Shown here: positions 1 to 6,027 of the stretch, in pieces
Layout: each line of letters begins with the position of its first letter
How positions within the stretch are numbered: the stretch's first letter is position 1
NCBI GenBank assembly: GCA_029932895.1
Contig: JAOZPF010000162.1
Location: forward strand, 1 to 6,774
DNA: 6,774 nucleotides
Reading direction: 5' to 3'
Source: Anaerolineae bacterium
GTDB taxonomy: Bacteria > Chloroflexota > Anaerolineae > B4-G1 > DUEL01
Position numbers and translations under genes: made by a program
Notes under the pieces: generated by a model
The model's input: the letters and a program-made list of their open reading frames with translations, nothing else
Told to the model about the DNA's origin: nothing
The model's database searches: none

Positions 1-817
1 CCTGCGGCCCGGAGGTGTTGCCGACGATGACGATGCGCCCGCCCCGGGCCACGGCGCGGATGGACTGGCCCAGCGTCGCCCGCCCGACATTGTCCACCAC
101 CACGTCCACCCCCCGCCGTCCGGTCATCTTGTAGAGCGTCTTGCTCCACTTGGGGTCATCGCGGTAGTTGAGCACCACGTCCGCCCCCAACTCGTGTGCC
201 TTGCCCATCTTTTCCTCGCTGGAGGTGAGGGCATAGACGGTCGCCCCAGCCAGCTTGGCGATCTGGATCGCCATCGAGTTGACCCCACCGCCGGCGCCGA
301 CGACGAGCACCGATTCACCGGCGCGGAGCCGGGCGCGGTGGATGAGCATGCGCCAGGCGGTGAGCGAGACCAAGAGCGGCGCTGCCGCCGCGGCATACTC
401 CCATCCGGCGGGGATGGACATCAGGCCGCTCGCCGGAACGACCACGTATTCAGCTTGGGCGCCGCGCACCTGCTCGCCGCGGATCAGGTAGCCGGGGCTG
501 AGCGACGCCTCGCCCCGCCGCGTGAACTCGTCCTCGCGGGTCGAGATGCCGGGGTCGGCGACGACCCGCTGCCCCACCTCCCAACCGACCACACCCTCAC
601 CCAGGGCGGCGATCTCACCTGCCACGTCCGCCCCGGTCCAGTGAGGCATCTCCAGCTTGAGGCCGGGCCAGCCGCGCCGCACCCAGACGTCGAGGTGGTT
701 GAGGGCGCAGGCGCGCACCCGCAGCAGCACCTCGCCGCGGCCGGGTGCGGGGTCGGGCACGTCGTCGTAGCGCAGGACATCGAGGTCGCCGTGTTCATAG
801 AAACAGAGTGCTTTCAT
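1..817 (-). CDS. Medium-chain dehydrogenase/reductase (alcohol dehydrogenase / quinone oxidoreductase-like), C-terminus cut off by window edge
   Basis: Reading from an ATG at 817 down to base 2 gives 272 uninterrupted codons; the gene continues past the left edge. The N-terminal GroES-like half contains RACALNHLDVWVRRG (residues 35-49) and TGADVAGEI (61-69), typical of the NAD(P)H-dependent MDR superfamily. The Rossmann half opens with VLVVGAGGGVNSMAIQIAK (170-188), then GADVVLNYRDD (211-221) and GVDVVVDNVG (236-245). The four-cysteine structural-zinc lobe of classical alcohol dehydrogenases is absent: the segment between VADPGIS and PGYLIRGEQV (about 93-107) has no cysteine. The usual last glycine of the GGVG nucleotide motif is Asn180. 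The start is supported by GAGG at 825-828, 7 nt upstream and inside the end of the preceding acyl-CoA dehydrogenase, which implies translational coupling. Substrate is unknown; a reductase or dehydrogenase acting with the neighbouring acyl-CoA dehydrogenase is inference. Its GC is high (75% by hand count over 301-360). Confidence 0.9.
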   Translation of the reverse strand, partial: MKALCFYEHGDLDVLRYDDVPDPAPGRGEVLLRVRACALNHLDVWVRRGWPGLKLEMPHWTGADVAGEIAALGEGVVGWEVGQRVVADPGISTREDEFTRRGEASLSPGYLIRGEQVRGAQAEYVVVPASGLMSIPAGWEYAAAAAPLLVSLTAWRMLIHRARLRAGESVLVVGAGGGVNSMAIQIAKLAGATVYALTSSEEKMGKAHELGADVVLNYRDDPKWSKTLYKMTGRRGVDVVVDNVGRATLGQSIRAVARGGRIVIVGNTSGPQ

Positions 818-821
818 CAGC

Positions 822-1991
822 TTACCTCAACCCCGTCTCCAGGCGGGCGATCACCATGCGCTGAATCTCGTTGGTGCCCTCGTATATCTCGGTGATCTTG
901 GCGTCGCGGAAATACCGCTCGATGGGCAGTTCCTTGCTGTACCCCATCCCGCCGTGAATCTGGATCGCCTGCGTCGTCACCCACATCGCCGTCTCAGAGG
1001 CAAAGAGCTTGGCTATCGAGGATTCGAGCGTATAGCGGCGGCCGCTCTCTTTGGCCGCCTGCTTGGCCAAGGCGGCCTGGTAGATGAGCAAGCGACTGGC
1101 TTCAATGCGGCACTTCATATCGGCCAGTTTCTGCTGGATCATCTGGAACTGGCCAATGGCCCGACCAAAGGCGTGCCGCTCCTGCGCGTACTGCACCGAC
1201 GCCTCGTAGGCCGCCTCGGCGAGGCCCAGGGCCTGGGAGGCGATACCAATGCGTCCGGCGTCCAGCACGGCCATGGCGATCTTGAAGCCCATTCCCTCGT
1301 CGCCCAGCATCGCCTCCACCGGACACTTGTAGTCGTCAAAGTGGATCTCGCAGGTGGCAGAGGCGCGGATGCCCAGCTTGGGCTCCGTCTTGCCGCGCTC
1401 AAAGCCCGGTTCTTCGGTGTCGATGAGAAAGGCACTGACGCCGCGATAGCGGGGCTTGGCGTCGGGGTCGGTCTGGGCAAAGAGCAGCATATACTTGGCC
1501 ACCGGTCCGCTGGTGATCCAGGACTTGGTACCGTTGATGACATAGTGAGAGCCATCTTCGGAGAGAACAGCCGTCACGCGGATATTGCTGGCATCGGAGC
1601 CGGACTGCGGTTCGGTAAGGGCATAAGCGCCGATGGCCTCGCCGCTGGCGACAGGACGCAGGTACTTTTGCTTCTGCTCCTCAGTGCCATAGTGGAGAAT
1701 GCCGTAGCAATAGAGCGAGTTGCAGACCGACATAACGACCGCGTGCGCCCCGTCCACCTTGGCGATCTCTTCCAGGGCGAGCACATAGGCCAGGGTATCC
1801 ATCTCCACACCGCCGTACTTTTCCGGTATCTCGATGCCCATAAAGCCCTGCGCTCCCATCTTCATGATGGTTTCATAGGGAAACTCGCCGCTCTCGTCGT
1901 ACTGGGCGGCGATGGGCGCGATCTCCTTCTGGGCAAAATCACGCGCCATGTCGCGGATCATGCGGTGTTCGTCGCTGAGTTGCAGGTTCAT
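822..1991 (-). CDS. Acyl-CoA dehydrogenase (FAD-dependent)
   Basis: This is a complete 389-residue protein of normal family length. It catalyses alpha,beta-dehydrogenation of an acyl-CoA to the 2-enoyl-CoA, passing electrons through FAD to electron-transfer flavoprotein; it is cytoplasmic. Visible motifs are the first family signature ALTEPQSGSDASN (124-136, FAD/substrate binding), RHAFGRAIGQFQMIQQKLADM (272-292) and the second signature from Q344 to D363 (starts QIHGGMGYSKEL). The catalytic base is the Glu of IYEGTNEIQR, E371, at the position used by short- and medium-chain enzymes rather than the isovaleryl or long-chain position. Chain length cannot be set from sequence; short-chain (butyryl-CoA) or branched-chain are plausible. 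The start is an ATG with a strong AAGGAGG 7 nt upstream. The TAA stop lies 4 nt before the next gene, so both probably form one transcript. Confidence 0.95.
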   Translation of the reverse strand: MNLQLSDEHRMIRDMARDFAQKEIAPIAAQYDESGEFPYETIMKMGAQGFMGIEIPEKYGGVEMDTLAYVLALEEIAKVDGAHAVVMSVCNSLYCYGILHYGTEEQKQKYLRPVASGEAIGAYALTEPQSGSDASNIRVTAVLSEDGSHYVINGTKSWITSGPVAKYMLLFAQTDPDAKPRYRGVSAFLIDTEEPGFERGKTEPKLGIRASATCEIHFDDYKCPVEAMLGDEGMGFKIAMAVLDAGRIGIASQALGLAEAAYEASVQYAQERHAFGRAIGQFQMIQQKLADMKCRIEASRLLIYQAALAKQAAKESGRRYTLESSIAKLFASETAMWVTTQAIQIHGGMGYSKELPIERYFRDAKITEIYEGTNEIQRMVIARLETGLR

Positions 1992-1998
1992 CTGTGTT

Positions 1999-2005
1999 CC
2001 TCCTT
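1999..2005 (-). promoter_or_regulatory. Strong Shine-Dalgarno of the acyl-CoA dehydrogenase
   Basis: On the minus strand AAGGAGG lies 7 nt ahead of the ATG at 1991. It fixes the start codon and predicts efficient translation. Confidence 0.85.
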
Positions 2006-2030
2006 AAAGATGTGACAGTTTATTCGCACA

Positions 2031-2074
2031 TATCCCAAAGTGGATTTGGGATAAATTTGGGATAACGTGTTATC
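2031..2074. promoter_or_regulatory. Operator-like cluster of inverted and direct repeats upstream of acyl-CoA dehydrogenase
   Basis: TATCCCAAA (2031-2039) is followed after 5 nt by its exact complement TTTGGGATA (2045-2053), and that 9-mer is repeated at 2056-2064. The last copy overlaps a second dyad, GATAAC-GT-GTTATC (2061-2074). There is no U-tract after the hairpin on the minus strand, so it does not look like an intrinsic terminator. Repeated short dyads between 40 and 85 nt upstream of a beta-oxidation gene suit a repressor site (TetR- or GntR-type acyl-CoA regulators commonly act this way), but no regulator gene is present in the window and no convincing -10/-35 pair was found. Confidence 0.5.
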
Positions 2075-2075
2075 G

Positions 2076-2090
2076 ACGCTGCCAGAGCGT
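2076..2090 (-). terminator. Short hairpin just after the PLD-family gene, weak terminator candidate
   Basis: ACGCT-GCCAG-AGCGT forms a perfect 5-bp stem with a 5-nt loop, beginning 3 nt after the TGA stop of the PLD-family gene on the minus strand. It has no following T-run, so intrinsic termination would be weak. It may instead be part of the adjacent repeat cluster at 2031-2074. Confidence 0.25.
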
Positions 2091-2093
2091 TTC

Positions 2094-2942
2094 TCAAGAC
2101 AGTATATCCTCTTTCTCCCACCGACCAGGGCCGAGATGTCGCACCAGCCCCATATCGCGGAGCACCTGGAGTTGTTGCCTGATCTTGGCATTGACATTCT
2201 TGTTGTCCGGATAGCGGGCGCGGAATTCCTGCTCAAAGGCATATACATCTTGGTTGCCAAACTCCCCATCCGGTAACCGATCGTAGACCATCTTTAGCCA
2301 TCCAATGAGGTCTCTGGTGGTTGGAACCGGGTGACGGAGCGACCCAGCTTTTTGCTTTAGCTTGGTCACCAGATCGGCCATTACACCCGACCGGCGTTGC
2401 TTCTTTTGCTCTCGATGCAGCCGCTTGTAAATGTCGAGAAACTCGGCGTCCGGTTCGACCCTGGCAGGGTGAAATTTGAGGCGGTTGTACGCTTCCCACA
2501 AGTCGGACGCCACAGCAGTGTCAAGGTGCACCTTGAGCAGTACATTGACCTCGGCGTTATGCGCCAGGCCCCCCTTGGTCAGATTGGACGAGCCGACCAA
2601 CGCCGTCATCTCGTCAAGATGCTCCACGATATAGAGCTTGGGGTGATAGATACCGGATGGCGTCAGGTCAGAGTAGCAATACAGGGCCGCATTCTCCTGC
2701 TGTTGGGCCAAATCGTACAACTCGTCCAGCGCTTGCGGCGCAGTGACCAAATCCATCCCGATCAAGAACTCGACATACCCGCCCGTATCCAGTACCTGCC
2801 GCACTGCCATCCTGATAACATCCAGCCCGCCGACAGAGATACAGGCTACGGCAATCCTGACCCCTTTTGCCTGTCCCATCTCGTCCACCAGCACAGAGCC
2901 GAGTTTGGACGAAAAATTATCAATGACTCGTACAGATGTCAC
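2094..2942 (-). CDS. Phospholipase D-family (HKD) nuclease-like protein with C-terminal DpnI/Dam-replacing-type winged helix
   Basis: The protein has 282 residues. The N-terminal two thirds are a single PLD-family domain: YHPKLYIVE (99-107) gives H100-x-K102, followed by VGSSNLTKGG (116-125) and NAEVNVLL (129-136, conserved Glu131). The canonical HKD Asp position is Glu107. A single-HKD protein normally acts as a dimer, as in BfiI- and Nuc-type nucleases. After a basic linker (about 175-200), residues 215-278 contain DVYAFEQEFRARYPDN (232-247) and KIRQQLQVLRDMGLV (253-267), a close match from memory to the C-terminal winged helix of DpnI and Dam-replacing-type restriction enzymes. I infer a DNA endonuclease, possibly of restriction or modification-dependent type. 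The start is GTG at 2942, chosen for AGGAGG at 2953-2958 (10 nt upstream). It lies 37 nt after the AlbA_2 gene, so probably in the same operon. GC in the four lines counted is 47-57%, below the 68% of a line in the upstream gene. A non-nuclease PLD-like role cannot be excluded. Confidence 0.85.
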   Translation of the reverse strand: MTSVRVIDNFSSKLGSVLVDEMGQAKGVRIAVACISVGGLDVIRMAVRQVLDTGGYVEFLIGMDLVTAPQALDELYDLAQQQENAALYCYSDLTPSGIYHPKLYIVEHLDEMTALVGSSNLTKGGLAHNAEVNVLLKVHLDTAVASDLWEAYNRLKFHPARVEPDAEFLDIYKRLHREQKKQRRSGVMADLVTKLKQKAGSLRHPVPTTRDLIGWLKMVYDRLPDGEFGNQDVYAFEQEFRARYPDNKNVNAKIRQQLQVLRDMGLVRHLGPGRWEKEDILS

Positions 2943-2943
2943 C

Positions 2944-2978
2944 TCTCTCTTGCCTCCTACTTCCTGCCTCCTTTTCCC
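2944..2978 (-). repeat. Seven-nucleotide-periodic, purine-rich spacer between the two cassette genes
   Basis: On the plus strand the spacer reads as successive heptads: TGCCTCC (2951-2957), TACTTCC (2958-2964), TGCCTCC (2965-2971) and TTTTCCC (2972-2978), preceded by a CT-dinucleotide run. On the transcribed (minus) strand it is almost all purine and presents AGGAGGC twice. The copy at 2953-2958 is best placed to start the PLD-family gene; the other is a spare. Confidence 0.6.
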
Positions 2979-2979
2979 C

Positions 2980-4344
2980 CTACTTTAGAATGTAATACGT
3001 CCCCTTCTTATCCCCAATCTTGAGCAGGATACCCTTGTCCACCAGGTCGGAGAGGTCGAGGCGCAGGGTCTCGGTGCTGACATCGGGGCAGATGGCGTGG
3101 TACTCCCGGCTGGTGATGCGCCCGTGGCGCTGTAGATACTCCAGCGCCTTGGCCTGCCGCTCGTTCATCACCCGCTGCCAGCGGGCGACAGGCGGGCGCT
3201 CCTGCTTGTTGTAAAAGGTCACACCAAAGAGGTACGGCTCGGCGCGGAACTGGGGCGGCGGGTGACCGGTCGAGGTCATCTCGTCGATCATCAGGTCCAC
3301 CCCCAGCCCCAACTCCTCGATATAGCCCCACTGGAAGAGGGCCTGGACGATGCGCGGGTTGCGGGAAAAATGCTCGGTGACGATGTTATCCAGGGTGATG
3401 TAGCCGGGCAGCCCTCCCGGACTGATGATCTCCATGCGGTCGGCGAACATCCGCACCTCGATGCGCCGTCCGCGCAGGCGATAGTCGCGGTGAGCCACGG
3501 CATTGACCAACGCCTCGCGCACCGCCGCCGGCGGATACTCGGTCTGCTCCTCCCGCTCCAGCCCCTTGACCACCGCCCCGGTCCGCATCTCTTCCATAAT
3601 CACTTGCCAACTCTGCCTGATGACGGTGGGGAGCGGGCCGCCGATCTCTTCCCGCCGCCCATAGCCAGCCCTGCCGTCCTCACCCCGTGGCTCGGTGCCG
3701 GGGAACTTGACAAAGACCAACCCGCTGTGGGGGAGCAGGGCCTGCGGCTCGCGGCCAAAGAGAAGCAATCCGGCCACAGTGGGTCGCCCCCGTTCGTCCA
3801 GCGCGCCGGCCTGCACCAGCAGATCGGTGATGGACCGGGTCCACTCCCGCCGCTGTTTCTCCTGCCAGCGCGCGACGAACTCGGCGATGACCTCCTCGTC
3901 CAGGTCGTCGCGCCGGGCGCCGGGCACCGCTTGAGCCTCGTACTCCCCGGTGGATTTGGTGGCAGCCAATTGCTGTATCTCTTCCCCCGAGAGAGGCCGG
4001 TTCTCACTGCGCGTGCGGATCAGGACGCGACCATCGGTCAGGCTGTGCAGTTCGGTGCTGCGCGGGATGCGAATAAAGATGGCAAAACCACCCGCGATCT
4101 CTTCCTGATGCCACTCGGTCTGCACAATGGGACGGCACTGCCGGGCCGCGTCCAGAATGACCCCCTCCGCCTCCTCCGGGTAGATGTCGCCCGTGGCCCG
4201 ACCGCTGCTATCGACCCCCAGAATGATGACGCCGCCATCGGCGTTGGCAAAAGCCACCATCGTCTCCGCCAGCCGGTCCACGTTCGGCTCTGGCATCGCC
4301 GCCACCGTCTGCCCCGGCCCCCGTCGCAGAATGTCCTCCCACAT
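2980..4344 (-). CDS. AlbA_2 (Schlafen-like) / GHKL-ATPase-like / winged-helix protein, COG2865-type
   Basis: The protein has 454 residues. Residues about 12-125 form an AlbA_2 (divergent AAA-4 / Schlafen core) domain, with ETMVAFANADGGVIILGVD (27-45) and the GRVLIRTRSENRPLSGEEI segment (105-123). Residues about 265-355 match the C-terminal GHKL-ATPase-like region of this family: AVREALVNAVAHRDY (274-288; N-box E277 and N281), DRMEIISPGGLP (302-313) and EELGLGVDLM (343-352). Residues about 392-454 look like a winged helix (ERQAKALEYLQRHGRITSRE start). Relatives are annotated as transcriptional regulators, RecG-like proteins or nucleic-acid-binding ATPases; the actual role is unknown. The usual acidic EFK motif near the N-terminus is replaced (TVAAMPEP, 13-20). 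The start ATG is supported by GAGGTGA about 6 nt upstream; an in-frame ATG 15 nt further up meets a stop after two codons. It is the first gene of the cassette with the PLD-family nuclease and sits behind a TATAAT promoter. Confidence 0.9.
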   Translation of the reverse strand: MWEDILRRGPGQTVAAMPEPNVDRLAETMVAFANADGGVIILGVDSSGRATGDIYPEEAEGVILDAARQCRPIVQTEWHQEEIAGGFAIFIRIPRSTELHSLTDGRVLIRTRSENRPLSGEEIQQLAATKSTGEYEAQAVPGARRDDLDEEVIAEFVARWQEKQRREWTRSITDLLVQAGALDERGRPTVAGLLLFGREPQALLPHSGLVFVKFPGTEPRGEDGRAGYGRREEIGGPLPTVIRQSWQVIMEEMRTGAVVKGLEREEQTEYPPAAVREALVNAVAHRDYRLRGRRIEVRMFADRMEIISPGGLPGYITLDNIVTEHFSRNPRIVQALFQWGYIEELGLGVDLMIDEMTSTGHPPPQFRAEPYLFGVTFYNKQERPPVARWQRVMNERQAKALEYLQRHGRITSREYHAICPDVSTETLRLDLSDLVDKGILLKIGDKKGTYYILK

Positions 4345-4385
4345 TGATTCTCACCTCATTCCCGTTCGCTCTCCTGGCGCGGCCT

Positions 4386-4391
4386 ATTATA
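4386..4391 (-). promoter_or_regulatory. Consensus -10 box for the AlbA_2 / PLD cassette
   Basis: The minus strand carries GGGGTATAATAGG, a perfect TATAAT. It would start transcription near 4379 and give a leader of about 35 nt before the ATG at 4344. No good -35 hexamer is seen 16-18 nt upstream (CTACCG at 17 nt), so activity may depend on flanking bases or an activator. Confidence 0.55.
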
Positions 4392-4433
4392 CCCCAAAGT
4401 CGATAGATCGGTAGATTGGGAGCAGGCCATCGT

Positions 4434-4461
4434 TTGCGCTTTTGCCGGTTTCTGTTATCAT
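4434..4461 (+). promoter_or_regulatory. Possible weak sigma-70-type promoter for the phosphodiesterase operon
   Basis: TTGCGC (4434-4439) and TATCAT (4456-4461) are separated by 16 nt. The -10 matches TATAAT at 5 of 6 positions, the -35 matches at only 3 of 6. Transcription would begin near 4468, giving an RNA leader of only about 10 nt before the ATG at 4478, which also lacks an obvious Shine-Dalgarno. Confidence 0.3.
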
Positions 4462-4477
4462 CCCCCCTGATCGTAAA

Positions 4478-4984
4478 ATGAAAATCGGCTTGCTTTCTGA
4501 CACACACGACGACCTGAAAAACGTGCAGGCAGCGGTCGCGCTGTTTGCCCGCGAGGGTATCACCACGCTCCTGCACTGCGGCGATGTCTGCGGGCCGGCG
4601 GTGGTGGAGCTGTTGGCAGACCTGGACGTCACCTTTGCCCAGGGGAATATGGACCGCGTGCCCGCGTTGGGGATGGCGGTGGAAACGCTCCACGGACGGA
4701 GTCGGTTGGCTCTCTTCCACCACCTGCTGCTGGACGGTTTCCCCATCGCCCTGCTGCACGGGCACGAGGAGGGCCGCTTGCAGGACCTGATTCGCTCCGG
4801 CCGCTATGCCTATATCTTTCACGGTCACACCCACCGCCGGACCGACCGCCGCTTTGGCCGCACGCGAGTGATCAATCCTGGCGCGTTGGGCGGCACCCGC
4901 CACGAGAGCCGCTCTCTCTGCGTCCTCGACCTGGAGACGGGACACGCCCGTTTCCTCGAGATTGTGGAGGCAAAAACCGAGTGA
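4478..4984 (+). CDS. Metallophosphoesterase, YfcE/MJ0936-type phosphodiesterase
   Basis: The protein has 168 residues, the usual size for this compact family. All calcineurin-like metal-binding motifs are present in order: LLSDTHDD (5-12, D8 and H10), LLHCGDVCG (31-39, D36), AQGNMDR (54-60, N57), LLHGHE (92-97, H94) and FHGHTHRR (114-121, H117 and H119), then the family motif NPGALGG (133-139). It is a cytoplasmic, metal-dependent phosphodiesterase; family members hydrolyse model phosphodiesters and the natural substrate is generally unknown. The start is the ATG whose protein begins MKIGLLSDTH, the canonical N-terminus; an in-frame TTG 36 nt upstream would add 12 residues without family support. 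No Shine-Dalgarno is evident. The TGA stop overlaps the GTG start of the next gene, indicating an operon. Confidence 0.93.
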   Translation: MKIGLLSDTHDDLKNVQAAVALFAREGITTLLHCGDVCGPAVVELLADLDVTFAQGNMDRVPALGMAVETLHGRSRLALFHHLLLDGFPIALLHGHEEGRLQDLIRSGRYAYIFHGHTHRRTDRRFGRTRVINPGALGGTRHESRSLCVLDLETGHARFLEIVEAKTE

Positions 4985-5415
4985 CGAACGAGAACCATTT
5001 CCGCTTTTCCACCACCCTGGAGGTGCGCTGGCGCGACGTGGACGCGCTGGGGCACGTCAACAATGCCGTCTACCTCACCTACCTGGAACAGGCCCGCGTT
5101 CACTACCTGCGGGAACTGGGGCTGGTCACCGGCGGCCCCGACGACATCGGCATGATCCTGGCCGAGGTGACCTGCACCTACCACTCGCCCCTGGAGATGG
5201 CAGAGCAGGTGACGACGTGGATCAGAGTGGCCGAACTGCGCAACTCTAGCTTTATCTTTGAGTACCGGATGGAGGGAGAGGACGGAAGGCTGGCAGCAAC
5301 CGCTCGCAGCGTGCAGGTCTGCTACGACTATGAGACCGGCCACTCCGTCCCCATACCAGCTCGCTGGCGGGAAACTGTGACCGCCTACGAGCCGGCGCTT
5401 GGAGGGGGAGAGTAA
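4981..5415 (+). CDS. Acyl-CoA thioesterase, hotdog fold (4HBT/YbgC family)
   Basis: The protein has 144 residues, normal for single-domain hotdog thioesterases that hydrolyse acyl-CoA to free acid and CoA. The signature RWRDVDALGHVNNAVYLTYL (16-35) carries the helix-capping catalytic Asp (D21, aligned with Asp17 of 4-hydroxybenzoyl-CoA thioesterase) and the GHVNN motif; EQARVHYLRELG follows (36-47). The start is a GTG at 4981-4983 sharing bases with the upstream TGA (4982-4984), so translation is probably coupled by stop-start reinitiation. The acyl specificity cannot be read from the sequence. Its presence beside acyl-CoA metabolism genes on the other strand is suggestive, but they belong to a separate transcription unit. 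Confidence 0.93.
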   Translation: MTNENHFRFSTTLEVRWRDVDALGHVNNAVYLTYLEQARVHYLRELGLVTGGPDDIGMILAEVTCTYHSPLEMAEQVTTWIRVAELRNSSFIFEYRMEGEDGRLAATARSVQVCYDYETGHSVPIPARWRETVTAYEPALGGGE

Positions 5416-5445
5416 AGATGTTTCCGCCTTCAGAGGCAAGATAGA

Positions 5446-5976
5446 ATGTCCCCCGAGTTCCTCGGCCTCAGCCGCGTCGAGTTCATAACCGTCGGTGCCG
5501 CCGGGCCGCCGGACCGGCAAGAGTTCTACCTGCAAGCACAGCAGGGAGACTTGCTGGTCAGCCTGTCCATCGAGGAAGAGCACGTCGCCGCGCTCTCGAT
5601 GGGCCTTTACGAGTTACTGGACCAGTTGGGCGGCGTCGAGGAGGAGCGGGAGCCGCTCGACATGGGACTGCGCGAGCCGCTGGAGCCTCTCTTCCGGGTG
5701 GGCAGCGTGGGCCTGGGATATAACGAGGCCGAGGACGCCATCGTCATCATCGCGCGGGCGCTGGTGGACGAGGGGCAGGCGGTGCCAGAGGTGCACCTGT
5801 GGTGCTCTCGCGCCCAGGGATACGCCCTCGCAGAGCACGCCATCCGGGAGGTGATGGAGAACCGTCCCCGCTGCCCCCTCTGCGACGAGCCACTCGAACC
5901 GGGCACGCGCCACGACTGCATCCGCGGCGACGGTCAGCGCTGGCTGTTCCGGGCCGACGAACCTTATCCTGGTTAG
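5446..5976 (+). CDS. DUF3090-family protein with C-terminal zinc-binding-like motif
   Basis: The protein has 176 residues and matches what I recall of the DUF3090 (TIGR03847) family: an N-terminal ITVGAAGPPDRQEFYLQAQ segment (14-32), EPLEPLFRVGSVGLGY (77-92) and a C-terminal RPRCPLCDEPLEPGTRHDC segment (140-158). C143, C146, H156 and C158 could bind one metal ion. The biochemical function of the family is unknown, and no transmembrane segment or signal peptide is seen. The start ATG is supported by AGAGG at 5432-5436, 9 nt upstream; an earlier ATG at 5418 runs only 8 codons. It is 30 nt after the thioesterase and is the last gene of the phosphodiesterase-thioesterase-DUF3090 operon. The family is known mainly from Actinobacteria and Chloroflexota, which supports the taxonomic guess. 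Confidence 0.85.
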   Translation: MSPEFLGLSRVEFITVGAAGPPDRQEFYLQAQQGDLLVSLSIEEEHVAALSMGLYELLDQLGGVEEEREPLDMGLREPLEPLFRVGSVGLGYNEAEDAIVIIARALVDEGQAVPEVHLWCSRAQGYALAEHAIREVMENRPRCPLCDEPLEPGTRHDCIRGDGQRWLFRADEPYPG

Positions 5977-6027
5977 CAAATATGCCGGTGGTCTCCCCCT
6001 TGGATGTCAGTGCAACAAACTCGTCCC

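Noticed and set aside
194..895. Open frame (233 codons) on the plus strand across the dehydrogenase gene
   Set aside because: It crosses the junction of two real minus-strand genes and shows no protein family features.
954..2015. Long open frame (353 codons) on the plus strand opposite the acyl-CoA dehydrogenase
   Set aside because: It is the antisense of a gene with complete family signatures; its translation has no recognisable domain and is rich in His, Arg and Gly as expected for a shadow frame.
3262..4347. Long open frame (361 codons) on the plus strand opposite the AlbA_2 gene
   Set aside because: It is a shadow of a well-supported gene in GC-rich DNA, with no motif and no Shine-Dalgarno seen.
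4442..4477. N-terminal extension of the phosphodiesterase from a TTG codon
   Set aside because: Family proteins start at the MKIGLLSDTH-like strand; the 12 extra residues overlap the likely -10 region.
4208..4945. Minus-strand frame (245 codons) overlapping the divergent promoters and the phosphodiesterase
   Set aside because: It would cover the start of the AlbA_2 gene, the TATAAT box and a motif-complete phosphodiesterase; no family features seen.
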